Positions 50,555 to 61,032 are shown, counted from the first letter of the stretch. The stretch: DNA of 64,000 bases from Epilithonimonas arachidiradicis (GCF_003610695.1 NZ_RAQH01000003.1:62001-126000), one strand, 5' to 3'. Numbers and translations: made by a program. The notes: generated by a model from the letters alone, not told the origin.

Positions 50555-53143
50555 TTATTCTACAATTAATTTTTCTGCGTTAGATTTACCATTTTCAGTA
50601 ATAACAACAAGGTATGTTCCTCTGGTTAATCCTTTTGTTGAAATGGAGTCTGAACTGTTTTTCTTTCTTTCAAGAGATTTAACCAGTTTTCCATTCAAAT
50701 CAAGAATTTCGACTTTAACAGTGGTATTACCAACAGTTGGTGCTGTTTTGATGAAGAATTCACCTTTTGCAGGGTTTGGATAGATTCCGAATGCTTTGTT
50801 TTTGGCTATATCTTCTGTTGCAAGAATACAAGCTTCAGGAACATCGAAATTTTCTACTTGATCGGTAATACTGCTGGCGGTTCCCGCAGAAGCGTTAACA
50901 CCAAGGCCTCTTCTTGCAAAAACATTCCAAATTAAACAGTTATCTGCGCCGCCTGCCAGTTGATCAGCTTGAAGGATTGCGTCACGACCAGATACGAAGT
51001 TAGGATTACATGGTTGTAATTTGAGACCATCCATCACTAGTTGTAATGTTTTTGCACTACCTGAGTTCGGATCAGCGGTTACATCGTAATTGTAACCGTA
51101 TTTTTCAGCCATTTTCCAATGAAGATCCCATAGCATCGTTGCCCAAATCTGTCCAACAGCGTGTGGCTGCCCTCCTGTAGTGTTAGTGTCTCCATATGTA
51201 AAAGGATTAGCAGACATATCTGTGGTATAACGGTAACTTCTAATGCCTAAAGCCGTAGGCGCTGTATTTACAGAGTAAGTTGCAATTCCTCTTCCTGTAG
51301 TAGCGGTGTAACTAGGTGTGTTTGTAAGCATTAATGCAAAAAAATCAGACCACCCTTCGCCCATTTGTTCTAAGTTGGTTAAGCAACTGTAGCCTTGGCC
51401 GGTTAATCTGTTGGAGACACCATGGCCATATTCGTGTATCATTACTCCATTATCAAAACTTGAATTTTTATAACCAACCGCAAGATCTTTGAGGTTAACA
51501 TTTACAGCTCTTCCTGCTGTAAGTTCCGCAGTTATGAAATCTCCTTCATCTTTTGGAATCATAATGGATGGGATAGAGACGTTAGTCACATTGGAAACGT
51601 TCATGTCAGTAACACTATTAGATGTTGTTCTATGGACAATCATTCCAATTGCGCCAGCATCTTGTACAGTCTTTGCTTTGATGTTGTAGCCGCAACCTGT
51701 TGTGTTAACCATTGCGATTTTGCCAGTAAGACTGCCCGCTGTCAAAGCAGTACAACCACTTGCAACGGAAGGTATTATAATATCTCCAGTTATTCCCGTT
51801 TCCATTAATGGTCTTCCGAAATTTGCAGCTCCGGTATTTACCGTTGGTCTGGTCGCTAATGTTGGGTCGGTATAGAATAATCTTTTTTTAACAGGAACGC
51901 TGTAATTCCACAGGTACATCTGCATTCTTGGAGCTTGAGTCGTGTAAGAACCGTTGCCGTTAAGAATTTCGTAACCAGAAGCAAAGTTTGCATTATTGTA
52001 TCCACTTCCATCAAAAGCCTCTGCTCTTACTGCGTCATTACCGGCACCACCTTTTCCAAAGTTATTGCTTTGAAAGTTTCTAGTGGACTCGGTAAAACCA
52101 AATTTATACATAATATCATGAATCATGTTATTAGCATAAAAAAGATTGGTTACAGCAGAAGCGCGGTTATCATATGCACTTAATGATGCTGACTCTTCAA
52201 ATGGGAAATCAAAAGTAAGGCTTCCTGTTGTTGTGCTAACAGGGGAAAATCCTGCCGTATTGCTCGCGTTATTATCTACATAAGCTAAGACATTGTTGCC
52301 ATAAGTGTTGGAAAAATTAGATGTCCCATTAGAATGCCATCCTTCTGGAGAAGCAGTTAAATCCCACGGGTTAGTTACGATGGCTCTTGAACCGAAGGTT
52401 GGTGCCTCTACCGGAAAAGGAAATACGTTGTAAGAAGCATCAGTTGCTGCTTTAGTCTGATTCTTTTTTGTAACAGAAGTGTTGAAATGCGTTAAAAGAT
52501 GATTAGATGTTGAATCTGTATCGCCTGCAAAATGATTGTCTTCAAATTTACATTCATCAATCATATTATTCTTTTCCAGGATTTCCCCATCCGTAAGACT
52601 TACAAGGATTCCGTAAAATTTATTTTCTTTAGTTTGATTGATAAAAAATAATTGGGCAGGAATCAAACTGTTATTTCTTTCAAAATAAAAACGGATACTT
52701 GCTACTTGGTTATCAGGAAGATTAATAAGATCACCATTCTTCTCATCTAAAAGTTCAAAACCTGTATCTTTTATATCCACAGATCTTAAGGCTGTTGATA
52801 ACGCTTCTGTTTTGTCTATCTTATCAGCAATAATACTATTGTTTCCTATTTGTCGGAAGTTATTATTTAACGAAAGCACTTTACCATCCCTGATAACTGC
52901 TTTTGCCAAAGATTTATAGATTGGGGTGTTGTTATAGTATTGCTGAATATTTACAATTTCTGCGTTTAAGCTACCGGATTTATCTTCGTTCTGAATTTTA
53001 AAATCTGCACCAGACTTGTTTTTGAAGGAAACATCTGTATTAATGAAATTTCTGATAATTTTTTCATTGGACTGGGCATTTAGATTAGCGAACAAAAAGA
53101 AAACGCCAATCCCAACTGACTTAGAGAGTTGATTTATTTTCAT
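50555..53143 (-). CDS. Exported M36 (fungalysin) metallopeptidase with PA and type IX sorting domains
   Basis: 862 residues. Signal peptide (ends LFANLNAQS), a fungalysin propeptide region (about 25-200), then the catalytic domain. A protease-associated (PA) insert lies around 440-540 (GKIAMVNTTGCGYNIKAKTV). The zinc motif HEYGH stands in VMIHEYGHGVSNRLTGQG, with the third ligand Glu in EQMGEGWSDFFAL. The C-terminal 75 residues (FGIYPNPAKGEFFIKTAP ... KLIVE) form a type A sorting domain for the type IX system. An extracellular protease for nutrition. Confidence 0.92.
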   Translation of the reverse strand: MKINQLSKSVGIGVFFLFANLNAQSNEKIIRNFINTDVSFKNKSGADFKIQNEDKSGSLNAEIVNIQQYYNNTPIYKSLAKAVIRDGKVLSLNNNFRQIGNNSIIADKIDKTEALSTALRSVDIKDTGFELLDEKNGDLINLPDNQVASIRFYFERNNSLIPAQLFFINQTKENKFYGILVSLTDGEILEKNNMIDECKFEDNHFAGDTDSTSNHLLTHFNTSVTKKNQTKAATDASYNVFPFPVEAPTFGSRAIVTNPWDLTASPEGWHSNGTSNFSNTYGNNVLAYVDNNASNTAGFSPVSTTTGSLTFDFPFEESASLSAYDNRASAVTNLFYANNMIHDIMYKFGFTESTRNFQSNNFGKGGAGNDAVRAEAFDGSGYNNANFASGYEILNGNGSYTTQAPRMQMYLWNYSVPVKKRLFYTDPTLATRPTVNTGAANFGRPLMETGITGDIIIPSVASGCTALTAGSLTGKIAMVNTTGCGYNIKAKTVQDAGAIGMIVHRTTSNSVTDMNVSNVTNVSIPSIMIPKDEGDFITAELTAGRAVNVNLKDLAVGYKNSSFDNGVMIHEYGHGVSNRLTGQGYSCLTNLEQMGEGWSDFFALMLTNTPSYTATTGRGIATYSVNTAPTALGIRSYRYTTDMSANPFTYGDTNTTGGQPHAVGQIWATMLWDLHWKMAEKYGYNYDVTADPNSGSAKTLQLVMDGLKLQPCNPNFVSGRDAILQADQLAGGADNCLIWNVFARRGLGVNASAGTASSITDQVENFDVPEACILATEDIAKNKAFGIYPNPAKGEFFIKTAPTVGNTTVKVEILDLNGKLVKSLERKKNSSDSISTKGLTRGTYLVVITENGKSNAEKLIVE

Positions 53144-53281
53144 ATTAAATTTATTATTTACTTAAATTAAAAGATTAGCAAAAATATTTAAAATATTCTT
53201 ATTTAGTGAATAAAATACAAATAAAATTCGAATATTTTAATTAATGACAAAAATTTAACTTAATTATTGATTATTTTTTAA

Positions 53282-53572
53282 TTAGAAAAGCCTGTTGCCG
53301 ATATAAACAATATTTGGTTTTTCTAACAGTGAAGCAATATTCTCACGAAACTTCATCATATGGTCAGAAACCTGATGTTGTTGCAGGTACTCATTACTTT
53401 CCCAAGTCTCGTGGATAAAAAATACACCCTTGTTTCTATTGTCTTCGAAAAGTTCATACTGGATACAGCCAGTTTCTTTGCGGGTTTCTATTACTAATTG
53501 CTTTAATAATTCGATAGCATCCATCATCGAGTTTTCTTTGTTGTGGATGATGGCACTAAGATAAATAGTCAT
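53282..53572 (-). CDS. Putative antibiotic biosynthesis monooxygenase (ABM)/YgiN-like
   Basis: 96 residues, one ferredoxin-like ABM domain: TIYLSAIIHNKENSMMDAIE, then ETGCIQYELFEDNRNKGVFF and IHETWESNEYLQQHQVSDHM, the usual order of strands with the conserved ExW. YgiN-type proteins act on quinols. Single-gene unit, substrate unknown. Confidence 0.85.
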   Translation of the reverse strand: MTIYLSAIIHNKENSMMDAIELLKQLVIETRKETGCIQYELFEDNRNKGVFFIHETWESNEYLQQHQVSDHMMKFRENIASLLEKPNIVYIGNRLF

Positions 53573-53666
53573 TGTCTGATTCTAAAAAAATGGATTATCA
53601 AATTTATAAAAAATAGAGTCTTAGAAATTTTGAAAAATAGAATTATATAATTAATAAAAAAAAATG

Positions 53667-53674
53667 TACTTTTG
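53667..53674 (+). promoter_or_regulatory. -7 box of the E2 gene
   Basis: TACTTTTG matches TAnnTTTG, 23 bases before the start codon. Confidence 0.55.
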
Positions 53675-53697
53675 GGAAAATTCAAAAAAGCAAAAAA

Positions 53698-55038
53698 ATG
53701 GCAGAATATAAACTATTGCTCCCGAGTATGGGCGAGGGAGTTATGGAAGCGACAATTATCAGCTGGCTGTTTAATGAAGGCGATTTTATAAAAGAGGATG
53801 AGTCTGTGGTAGAAATTGCAACGGACAAAGTGGACTCGGATGTTCCCACACCTGTATCGGGAAAAATCGTTAAAATCCTAAAACAAAAAGATGAAGTTGC
53901 CAAAATTGGTGAAGCCATTGCGATTTTGGAAACAGAAGGTGGTTCTTCAAGTTCAGAAACACCTGAACCAAAATCTTACGAAGAAGTCAAAGACCAGATT
54001 GTCCAGCCAGAACCGGAAGTTGTAAAAACTTTGGAACAACCTTTAATAAGTAATGCAGAGAATTCATTCAGTAATCAAAATTCAGATTTATACTTATCGC
54101 CTTTGGTGAAATCAATTGTTCAGGAAGAAAAAATTTCTGATGCGGAATTGAAATCCATCAAAGGAAGTGGACTGGAAGGTAGAATCACGAAGGAAGATAT
54201 TCTCGGTTTTGTGAAAAACAGAAGCGCTAGGTCGGAGAGTGATAATGTTAGAGTATTGGAAAGCTCTAAACCGCAAGACGCTGTTTCGGTTGCAAAACCT
54301 TCAAGCTCTCAAACCCTTCAACTCAACGACGGCGACGAAATTATCCAAATGGACAGAGTCCGTAAAATCATTGCAGATGCAATGGTTAATAGTAAGCATA
54401 CTTCGCCGCACGTTACTTCATTTATCGAAACTGATGTGACCAATGTTGTGACTTGGAGAAATGCTAACAAAAATTCTTACCAAAAAAGAGATGGAGAGAA
54501 GTTGACTTTTATGCCGATTTTTATCCGAGCGGTTGTAAAAGCGATTCAGGATTTTCCAATGATTAATGTTTCTGTGGATGGTGATAAAATCATCAAAAAG
54601 AAAAATATTAATATCGGAATGGCAACAGCTCTTCCAGATGGGAATCTAATTGTTCCTGTTATCAAAAATGCAGACCAATTGAGCTTATCAGGATTGGCAA
54701 AAGCAATCAACGATTTGGCTTATAGAGCAAGAAATAAAAAACTAACACCAGCAGATACGCAAGGTGCAACTTATACAATTTCTAATGTTGGAACTTTCGG
54801 AAATCTGATGGGAACACCAATTATTCCACAACCACAAGTTGCTATTTTAGCGGTTGGTGCGATTGTGAAAAAACCTGCTGTTATCGAGACGGAATTTGGA
54901 GATGTCATTGCAATCCGTCAGAAGATGTTTATGTCACACTCTTATGACCATAGAGTGGTGGACGGAAGTCTTGGCGGAATGTTCCTAAAACACGTCAACG
55001 ATTATCTGGAAAATTGGGATCTTAATACAGAAATATAA
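53698..55038 (+). CDS. Dihydrolipoamide acyltransferase (E2 of a 2-oxo acid dehydrogenase complex)
   Basis: 446 residues. Lipoyl domain (1-75) with lipoyl Lys44 in EIATDKVDSDVP; an E3/E1-binding domain around 135-170 (YLSPLVKSIVQEEKISDAEL, then GRITKEDIL); catalytic domain from about 215 with the active-site His in MSHSYDHRVVDG. One lipoyl domain and the TDKVDSDVPTPVSG form resemble branched-chain E2, but pyruvate or 2-oxoglutarate types cannot be excluded. No E1 gene is adjacent. Confidence 0.9.
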   Translation: MAEYKLLLPSMGEGVMEATIISWLFNEGDFIKEDESVVEIATDKVDSDVPTPVSGKIVKILKQKDEVAKIGEAIAILETEGGSSSSETPEPKSYEEVKDQIVQPEPEVVKTLEQPLISNAENSFSNQNSDLYLSPLVKSIVQEEKISDAELKSIKGSGLEGRITKEDILGFVKNRSARSESDNVRVLESSKPQDAVSVAKPSSSQTLQLNDGDEIIQMDRVRKIIADAMVNSKHTSPHVTSFIETDVTNVVTWRNANKNSYQKRDGEKLTFMPIFIRAVVKAIQDFPMINVSVDGDKIIKKKNINIGMATALPDGNLIVPVIKNADQLSLSGLAKAINDLAYRARNKKLTPADTQGATYTISNVGTFGNLMGTPIIPQPQVAILAVGAIVKKPAVIETEFGDVIAIRQKMFMSHSYDHRVVDGSLGGMFLKHVNDYLENWDLNTEI

Positions 55039-55039
55039 A

Positions 55040-55077
55040 ATCAAAGCCTCAGAATTTTCTGAGGCTTTGATATTTTT
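55040..55077. terminator. Bidirectional terminator between the E2 gene and prfB
   Basis: ATCAAAGCCTCAG at 55040-55052 pairs with CTGAGGCTTTGAT at 55059-55071, then TTTTT. Confidence 0.92.
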
Positions 55078-55090
55078 AAAATATTATTTA

Positions 55091-56203
55091 TTATAAATCA
55101 TCCAACTCATCAGCAGAACCTTGTCCTTCATTCATCAGGTAAGCTTTTAGGAAAGGAGTCAAGTTTCCATTCATTACACCATCCACATCAGAGGTTTCAT
55201 ATCCGGAACGAACATCTTTTACCAATTTGTAAGGATGCATCACGTAATTTCGGATTTGAGAACCCCATTCGATTTTCATTTTTCCGGCTTCGATTTCGTT
55301 TCTGGCTTTCATTCGTTCTTCAAGTTCGATTTCGTAAAGTCGAGAACGTAATAATTGCATTGCTTTTTCCTTGTTCTGAAGCTGAGAACGAGATTCAGAG
55401 TTTTCGATAATAATTCCTGTCGGTGCGTGACGAAGTCGAACGGCGGTTTCAACTTTGTTTACGTTTTGTCCACCAGCTCCGGAACTTCGCATTGTTTCAA
55501 AACTGATATCAGCAGGATTAATATTAATCTCAATCGTGTCGTCAACCAAAGGATAAACATAAACCGAAACAAAGCTCGTATGACGCTTGGCATTACTGTC
55601 AAAAGGTGAAATTCTTACCAATCTATGAACGCCATTTTCACCTTTCAGATAACCGAAAGCAAACTCGCCTTCGATTTCTAAGGTTACTGTTTTTACGCCT
55701 GCAACATCGCCTTCCTGGAAATTCAGTTCACGAATTTTGTAGCCTTGTTTGTCTGCCCACATTGTGTACATACGCATCAGCATACTTGCCCAATCACAAG
55801 ACTCTGTTCCGCCGGCTCCGGCAGTAATTTGAAGAACCGCTGACAATTCATCGCCTTCGTTGGAAAGCATATTTTTGAATTCCAGATTCTCTACTTTTTC
55901 TACTAACTTGGGGAAAGATTCGTCGAGTTCTTTTTCAGAGTCCGGGTCTTCTTTGGCAAATTCTAAAAGAACCTGCAAATCCTCAAACTGGGAATGGATT
56001 TCCTCATAGCTTTCTACCCATTTTTTCTTGGAACGAAGTTGTTTTAGGAAAACTTCGGCTTCTTTTGGTTTTTCCCAGAATTCCGGAGCGGCAGTTTTCT
56101 CATCATCATTAGAAATTTCAATTTTTTTCTTTTCGATGCCAAGAAACTTGTGGAGGTCTTCTATTCTGGATTGTATATCTTTTATTTGGTCTGTGTTTAC
56201 CAC
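55091..56203 (-). CDS. prfB: Peptide chain release factor 2
   Basis: Releases the peptide at UGA and UAA stops. 370 residues. The GGQ motif in [13 protein letters not shown], the SPF stop-recognition tripeptide in [11 protein letters not shown], and [19 protein letters not shown] are all present. The gene is one continuous frame: where E. coli has the programmed shift CTT-TGA-C, this one reads TTT-CTT-GGC-ATC (HKFLGI), so no frameshift control exists here. A -7 box TATTTTTG (minus strand, 56221-56228) lies upstream. Confidence 0.95.
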   Translation of the reverse strand: MVNTDQIKDIQSRIEDLHKFLGIEKKKIEISNDDEKTAAPEFWEKPKEAEVFLKQLRSKKKWVESYEEIHSQFEDLQVLLEFAKEDPDSEKELDESFPKLVEKVENLEFKNMLSNEGDELSAVLQITAGAGGTESCDWASMLMRMYTMWADKQGYKIRELNFQEGDVAGVKTVTLEIEGEFAFGYLKGENGVHRLVRISPFDSNAKRHTSFVSVYVYPLVDDTIEININPADISFETMRSSGAGGQNVNKVETAVRLRHAPTGIIIENSESRSQLQNKEKAMQLLRSRLYEIELEERMKARNEIEAGKMKIEWGSQIRNYVMHPYKLVKDVRSGYETSDVDGVMNGNLTPFLKAYLMNEGQGSADELDDL

Positions 56204-56464
56204 GTTTGTTTTAATTTTTGCAAAAATACAAAGAAAGACTTTAAATTATAAGTTATAAATTTTAGATTTTAAATTGAATTTTATATCATTAAAAATCAAT
56301 GAATTAAAAAATAAATTTAAATTACTGAAAAAATTGAGGCAACCATTTCGGATTTTTGTCGTCTTATAGTCAGAAAGAGAAAATGAAACGCTTACACCAA
56401 TCTTAAATTTGATTTAGAAAATTAATGAGCGTTCCATCTGACCGAAAAAACTGTAAAATAACAG

Positions 56465-57025
56465 ATGAAACAAGATTTACAACATATCTTTTCCAAAGCA
56501 AAGAAAAATAATCGGCTGGCTCAGAAGAGTTTGTTCGAGATGTTTTCGGGTAAGATGTTGTCGGTTGCAAATTCTTATATTAATAATCGTGATGATGCGG
56601 AAGATGTTTTGATGAATTCTTTTTATAAAGCATTTACGAAGATCGAAGATTGTAAAAATTATGAATCATTTCCTTTTTGGCTGAGGAAAATTGTGGTAAA
56701 TGATTCGATTAATTTCATCCGGAAAAACAAGCATATTTTGTACGCTGAAACTGGATTTACGGATTCTATTGCAGAACAGACGGAAGATGTTTCGGAGTTG
56801 TCTCAGGATATAGATTTAGATATTATTTTCAAGGAAATGCCGATTGGTTACAAACTGGTTTTTAACCTCGCTGTTTTTGAAGAAAAGAAACACCAGGAGA
56901 TTGCGGAAATTTTAAATATCTCCGAAGGAACAAGCAAAAGCCAATTGAGTAAAGCTAAAAAATGGCTTCAAGATTATTTTAATCAACATCAAAACACTAG
57001 ACAAAATGCAGAATCTGAAATCTAA
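56465..57025 (+). CDS. ECF-type RNA polymerase sigma factor
   Basis: 186 residues. Sigma region 2 (about 25-95) with NNRDDAEDVLMNSFYKAFTK and FPFWLRKIVVNDSINFIRK; region 4 (about 120-175) with the helix-turn-helix HQEIAEILNISEGTSKSQLS. Its 3' end overlaps the next gene by 20 bases, and that product looks like its membrane partner. It heads a three-gene operon with a barrel protein. The upstream 260 bases hold no gene. Confidence 0.92.
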   Translation: MKQDLQHIFSKAKKNNRLAQKSLFEMFSGKMLSVANSYINNRDDAEDVLMNSFYKAFTKIEDCKNYESFPFWLRKIVVNDSINFIRKNKHILYAETGFTDSIAEQTEDVSELSQDIDLDIIFKEMPIGYKLVFNLAVFEEKKHQEIAEILNISEGTSKSQLSKAKKWLQDYFNQHQNTRQNAESEI

Positions 57026-57686
57026 ATACGAACAACAGGAAATGAAAGTTTCCGACAGTCTTTGGGACAGATTGGAAGAAAAACTCGACCAAACTCCTGC
57101 TAAAGAAAAGAAACCGAAAGTGATTTGGTGGAGATTTGTTGCTGTGATTATTCTAATTGTGAATTTCGGTGCAATTTCTTGGATGACTGATATCAAAAAT
57201 AAAGTGAAAGAAACTTCGGAATTTAAATTTCCTCGAATTGAAAATCAAATTTCAAGTGTACGTCAGCATTCTGAAAATACAGATGAAATTCAAAAATCGA
57301 TCCCTATTAAGAATTCTGAAACTGAGGATGAAAAATTAGCTTTTGAGAATATTAATGAGAATCAATCAGTTAATAAAGAACAATCAATTTCAAATCAAAT
57401 TCCTGAAAAGGAATTAATCATAAAAAAAGAAGAGCCGCAAATCGCTTCTCAACCTGAAGAGCAATTGGCTCAAACTGATATTCAAAAACCAAAAGAAAAA
57501 GTAAAATACGTGTCTTCGTCTGATTTGCTTTTCGGAGTTGAAATAGACAAAGCCAAAGCTGAAACACCAAAATCTGCAATGGGAATCAATATGATAAAAT
57601 CAAATGACTCTGATTTCCCTAACCCAAAACGTATCAAACTCTTTGGAATCACGATCTACGACAAAGATTCTATACCAACTAAATAA
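57006..57686 (+). CDS. Single-pass membrane protein, probable anti-sigma partner
   Basis: 226 residues. A cytoplasmic N-terminal segment (about 1-40) rich in charge and containing DSLWDRLEEKLDQTP precedes one membrane helix (about 44-62: WRFVAVIILIVNFGAISWM). The long periplasmic tail is full of Glu, Lys and Gln, likely disordered. This form, next to and overlapping an ECF sigma gene, is typical for anti-sigma proteins in Bacteroidota; the anti-sigma role is inferred from position. Confidence 0.7.
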   Translation: MQNLKSKYEQQEMKVSDSLWDRLEEKLDQTPAKEKKPKVIWWRFVAVIILIVNFGAISWMTDIKNKVKETSEFKFPRIENQISSVRQHSENTDEIQKSIPIKNSETEDEKLAFENINENQSVNKEQSISNQIPEKELIIKKEEPQIASQPEEQLAQTDIQKPKEKVKYVSSSDLLFGVEIDKAKAETPKSAMGINMIKSNDSDFPNPKRIKLFGITIYDKDSIPTK

Positions 57687-57693
57687 TTAAACT

Positions 57694-58770
57694 ATGAAAG
57701 TTAAAATTCTACTTTTAGCAATGCTTTCCAGCTTTGCTACAGCACAAACTACGCTCGATAATCAAATGAAATCTTATACCGAGAAAGTTAATTCAATCGT
57801 ATCAACAGAGAAAGCAAATATGAAAACAGAGACGGATAAAATTGATGAAGCTTTCAGCTCTGGAAAAATTACAAAAGCGGAGCAAATCTCTCAGAAGGAA
57901 GAAGTTTCCAAAAAATATGAAGCTATTATCAATGATAAGATTGAAAACGAACGAATTCAGTTGGATGAGCTTACAAAAACAGCGGTTACAAATTCTGTTT
58001 ACAACACAAAACCCGATACTTTGAAAAATAAAGATGTTTTTGTTTTTAGTACTTCAGGATTAACAATAAGGAAAAGAGGAAAATCTCCTGCGCAATATCT
58101 TAAAAGTAGTACTCTGAGTGTAGGTTATGCTTTTGCCAATCTTACCAAAGATAAAGGAAGTTTTAATCCTTTCGAAAACGATTCTGAAATGAGAATCGGA
58201 AATTCACACAGTGTTGAAGTTCAGTTTCGTACAGATCGCCAATTAGGAGGTTTTACAAGCCCTTGGTTTATAAGATATGGTTTGGCTTATAGAACCGATA
58301 CTTATATGCCAAAACGTCCGCAGGTTTTTGTTCAGGATAATTCCCAATTATTTCTTGAGGATTTTCAGGAAGGAAGATTGAAACGTTCAAAATTGAGAAA
58401 TGTTTACTTGACATTGCCAATTGAATTTCAATTATATCTTAATCCAAAATATACAGAATATGATGGTAAACAATATTTGGATGTGAGAAAAAAAATGTGG
58501 AAAGTTGGATTGGGAGCTTATGCAGGAATCAACACGAGAAGCATTGTGAAAGTGAAATACTATAATGATGATGATAAATTCAGAAAGTATGACTATACTT
58601 TGGATGACGGTGTGAATGCGTTCTTATTTGGAGGGAAATTCAGTTTGGGTTATGGCGGCGTTAATTTATTCATCAAAAAAGATTTCACTCCAATTTTTAA
58701 TAGCAAAGCCAACTTGCCAAATAAAAACGGAATCCAAATCGGAATCGAAATTGCCAATATTGATTTTTAA
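57694..58770 (+). CDS. Exported protein with helical N-terminal part and PorT-like beta-barrel
   Basis: 358 residues. Signal peptide (ends SSFATAQ), a helical stretch (about 20-95) rich in Lys and Glu, then alternating strands to the C terminus (SSTLSVGYAFANLTK, SVEVQFRTDRQ, VGLGAYAGINTRSIVKVKY, FSLGYGGVNLFIKKDFTPIF), an outer-membrane barrel form. Third gene of the sigma operon. Function unknown. Confidence 0.75.
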   Translation: MKVKILLLAMLSSFATAQTTLDNQMKSYTEKVNSIVSTEKANMKTETDKIDEAFSSGKITKAEQISQKEEVSKKYEAIINDKIENERIQLDELTKTAVTNSVYNTKPDTLKNKDVFVFSTSGLTIRKRGKSPAQYLKSSTLSVGYAFANLTKDKGSFNPFENDSEMRIGNSHSVEVQFRTDRQLGGFTSPWFIRYGLAYRTDTYMPKRPQVFVQDNSQLFLEDFQEGRLKRSKLRNVYLTLPIEFQLYLNPKYTEYDGKQYLDVRKKMWKVGLGAYAGINTRSIVKVKYYNDDDKFRKYDYTLDDGVNAFLFGGKFSLGYGGVNLFIKKDFTPIFNSKANLPNKNGIQIGIEIANIDF

Positions 58771-58820
58771 GAACATTTAATTTTTCATAGAACATTCTTA
58801 TACACTATTTTCTTATTGAA

Positions 58821-58848
58821 TCACATCTTGAAAGAGATGTGATTTTTT
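58821..58848. terminator. Terminator of the sigma operon
   Basis: TCACATCT at 58821-58828 pairs with AGATGTGA at 58835-58842, then TTTTTT. Confidence 0.88.
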
Positions 58849-59218
58849 AGTCTTTAATATAAGTTCTTTTTAACCAAAAAGCAATTTCCCAAAAAATAAG
58901 TGATACAAGAATGTTAGAAAGAACAGCCGTTAGTATCCCATAAGCATCCCAATCTGGAGCAATTTTAAAATGCCATCCAAGATATACAGTTATAATTCCA
59001 ACTGATGATGTAATGAATGCAAATAAAATATTTAAATACGTATTTAACTTTAGAAAATATTTAGCCAATACGAAATTTAGTATTCCGAATTCTAAAATCA
59101 GGATAACATTCGGATAATTAAAAAAATCTATTGAATAAGCTATTGCGACAAAGAAATAGGTCATTATCAAATAGATTATAAAGAAAAGTAGATAAGTTAA
59201 TATTCTGTTTTTTTTCAA
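58847..59218 (-). CDS. Hypothetical membrane protein, four segments
   Basis: 123 residues with four hydrophobic segments that fill nearly the whole chain (starting MKKNRILTYLLFFIIYLIMT). Convergent with the sigma operon. No motif recognised. Not paralogous in any clear way to the next small membrane protein at 59320. Confidence 0.6.
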   Translation of the reverse strand: MKKNRILTYLLFFIIYLIMTYFFVAIAYSIDFFNYPNVILILEFGILNFVLAKYFLKLNTYLNILFAFITSSVGIITVYLGWHFKIAPDWDAYGILTAVLSNILVSLIFWEIAFWLKRTYIKD

Positions 59219-59319
59219 TTGTTAAATTTTAACCAAATTACAAATAATCTTCAGAAAATCATTTATTACATTTTTGCAAGTCAAGAATTTTTATTTACAT
59301 TGGCGAACAAGAATTAAGA

Positions 59320-59697
59320 ATGAAAAATTTACAGTTAATCGGTTTGTTTTTGGTTGTGGCAGGCAGTTTTTTGCCATTGGTTCATATTCCTATTGTTGGA
59401 AACTGGAACTATTGGAAAGTTGACCATACGCTTTCGATAGCGGTTTGGGGATTTTCTTTATTGACGCTGGTTTTCATTCTAATAGGCAAAAATAAATTCG
59501 TGAAAATAATGGTATTTCTAATGATATTGCTTTTTGTTTTCACAATTGTTGCTATTAAACTGAAATCTTTAGATTATTTCAGTTTTTTACCATTCAAATC
59601 CTGGCAATCGACATTTGCAGGAATTGTGAAATTATCGTGGGGATGGTTCATCGAATTCTTAGGAGCAGTAGTAATTTTAATCGCATCAAGAAAATAG
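59320..59697 (+). CDS. Hypothetical membrane protein, four segments
   Basis: 125 residues with four hydrophobic segments (LQLIGLFLVVAGSFLPLVHI, LSIAVWGFSLLTLVFILIG, VKIMVFLMILLFVFTIVAI, FIEFLGAVVILIASR). The first two contain PLVHIPIVGNWNYWKVDHT between them, which would face outside. Function unknown. Confidence 0.65.
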   Translation: MKNLQLIGLFLVVAGSFLPLVHIPIVGNWNYWKVDHTLSIAVWGFSLLTLVFILIGKNKFVKIMVFLMILLFVFTIVAIKLKSLDYFSFLPFKSWQSTFAGIVKLSWGWFIEFLGAVVILIASRK

Positions 59698-59850
59698 AAT
59701 TGAATCAAAAAGACACGAAGATTTACACGAGGGACACAATTGATTTAAAAATTTGATAAAGTCAAACCTTGTGGACTTAAAAATATTTAGTAAAAAAACT
59801 TTTGCACTTTGTGTAAAACAAAATAATCAAAATCAAAAATTAAAAATATT

Positions 59851-61032
59851 ATGAAAGAAGTATTCATTGTATCAGCAGTTAGAACACCAATGGGAAGTTT
59901 TATGGGAAGCCTGTCCGGCGTTCCTGCGACACAATTGGGCGTTGCTGCGGTAAAAGGAGCTTTAGACAAAATCAATCTTGACCCAAGTTTGGTTGAGGAA
60001 ATTTATATGGGTAATGTTCTTCAGGCGAATTTAGGACAAGCCCCGGCAAGACAAGTCGCTTTGGGTGCAGGATTATCCAATCACACACCTTCTACAACCA
60101 TTAATAAAGTTTGTGCTTCCGGAATGAAAGCAGTAACAATGGCTGCTCAGGCAATTAAAGCTGGAGATGTAGATGTTATTGTTGCCGGAGGAATGGAAAA
60201 TATGTCAAGCGTTCCGCATTATCTGGACGGGAGAAGCGGTGTGAAATTAGGAGAAATTAAAATGCAGGACGGACTTTTAAAAGACGGTTTAACCGATGTT
60301 TATAACAAAGTTCATATGGGCGTTTGTGCGGAATTGTGTGCCAAAGAAAATGATATTACAAGAGAAGAGCAGGATGCCTTTGCAATCCAGTCTTACAAGA
60401 GGTCGGCTGCAGCTTGGGAAGCCGGCAAATTTGCAGATGAAGTTGTTCCTGTAACCATTCCTCAAAGAAAAGGAGAACCAATTGTTTTCTCAGAAGATGA
60501 AGAATATAAAGCAGTTAAATTTGATAAAATTCCAACTTTGCCGACTGTTTTTCAAAAAGAAAACGGAACAGTAACTGCAGCTAACGCATCAACGCTGAAT
60601 GACGGTGCGTCTGCTTTGATACTGATGTCAAAAGAAAAAATGGAAGAATTAGGTTTGAAGCCATTAGCTAAAATCATTTCTTACGCTGATGCAGCGGTTG
60701 AGCCGGAAAGATTCACAACGGCGCCTTCCAAAGCTTTACCAATTGCGCTTAAAAAAGCAAACCTCACCAAAGATGATATTGATTTCTTCGAGTTCAATGA
60801 AGCATTTTCTGTGGTTGGTCTGGCAAATAACAAAATACTTGGTTTGGATGATTCTGAAGTGAATGTGAACGGTGGTGCGGTGTCGCTTGGGCATCCACTG
60901 GGAAGTTCCGGTTCTAGAATTATCGTAACGTTGATTAACGTTCTGAAACAGAATAATGGAAAATATGGTGCAGCTGCTATTTGCAATGGTGGCGGTGGCG
61001 CAACAGCGATTGTTATCGAGAATTTACAATAA
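59851..61032 (+). CDS. Acetyl-CoA C-acyltransferase (thiolase)
   Basis: Condenses or cleaves acyl-CoA; 393 residues. The acyl-accepting C88 is in [11 protein letters not shown], the second catalytic Cys in [12 protein letters not shown], and the His in [11 protein letters not shown]. Full-length family member beginning [19 protein letters not shown]. Could act in fatty acid oxidation or as the acetoacetyl-CoA thiolase that feeds the mevalonate pathway; the mevalonate kinase-like gene 2 kb downstream makes the latter worth considering. Confidence 0.92.
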   Translation: MKEVFIVSAVRTPMGSFMGSLSGVPATQLGVAAVKGALDKINLDPSLVEEIYMGNVLQANLGQAPARQVALGAGLSNHTPSTTINKVCASGMKAVTMAAQAIKAGDVDVIVAGGMENMSSVPHYLDGRSGVKLGEIKMQDGLLKDGLTDVYNKVHMGVCAELCAKENDITREEQDAFAIQSYKRSAAAWEAGKFADEVVPVTIPQRKGEPIVFSEDEEYKAVKFDKIPTLPTVFQKENGTVTAANASTLNDGASALILMSKEKMEELGLKPLAKIISYADAAVEPERFTTAPSKALPIALKKANLTKDDIDFFEFNEAFSVVGLANNKILGLDDSEVNVNGGAVSLGHPLGSSGSRIIVTLINVLKQNNGKYGAAAICNGGGGATAIVIENLQ

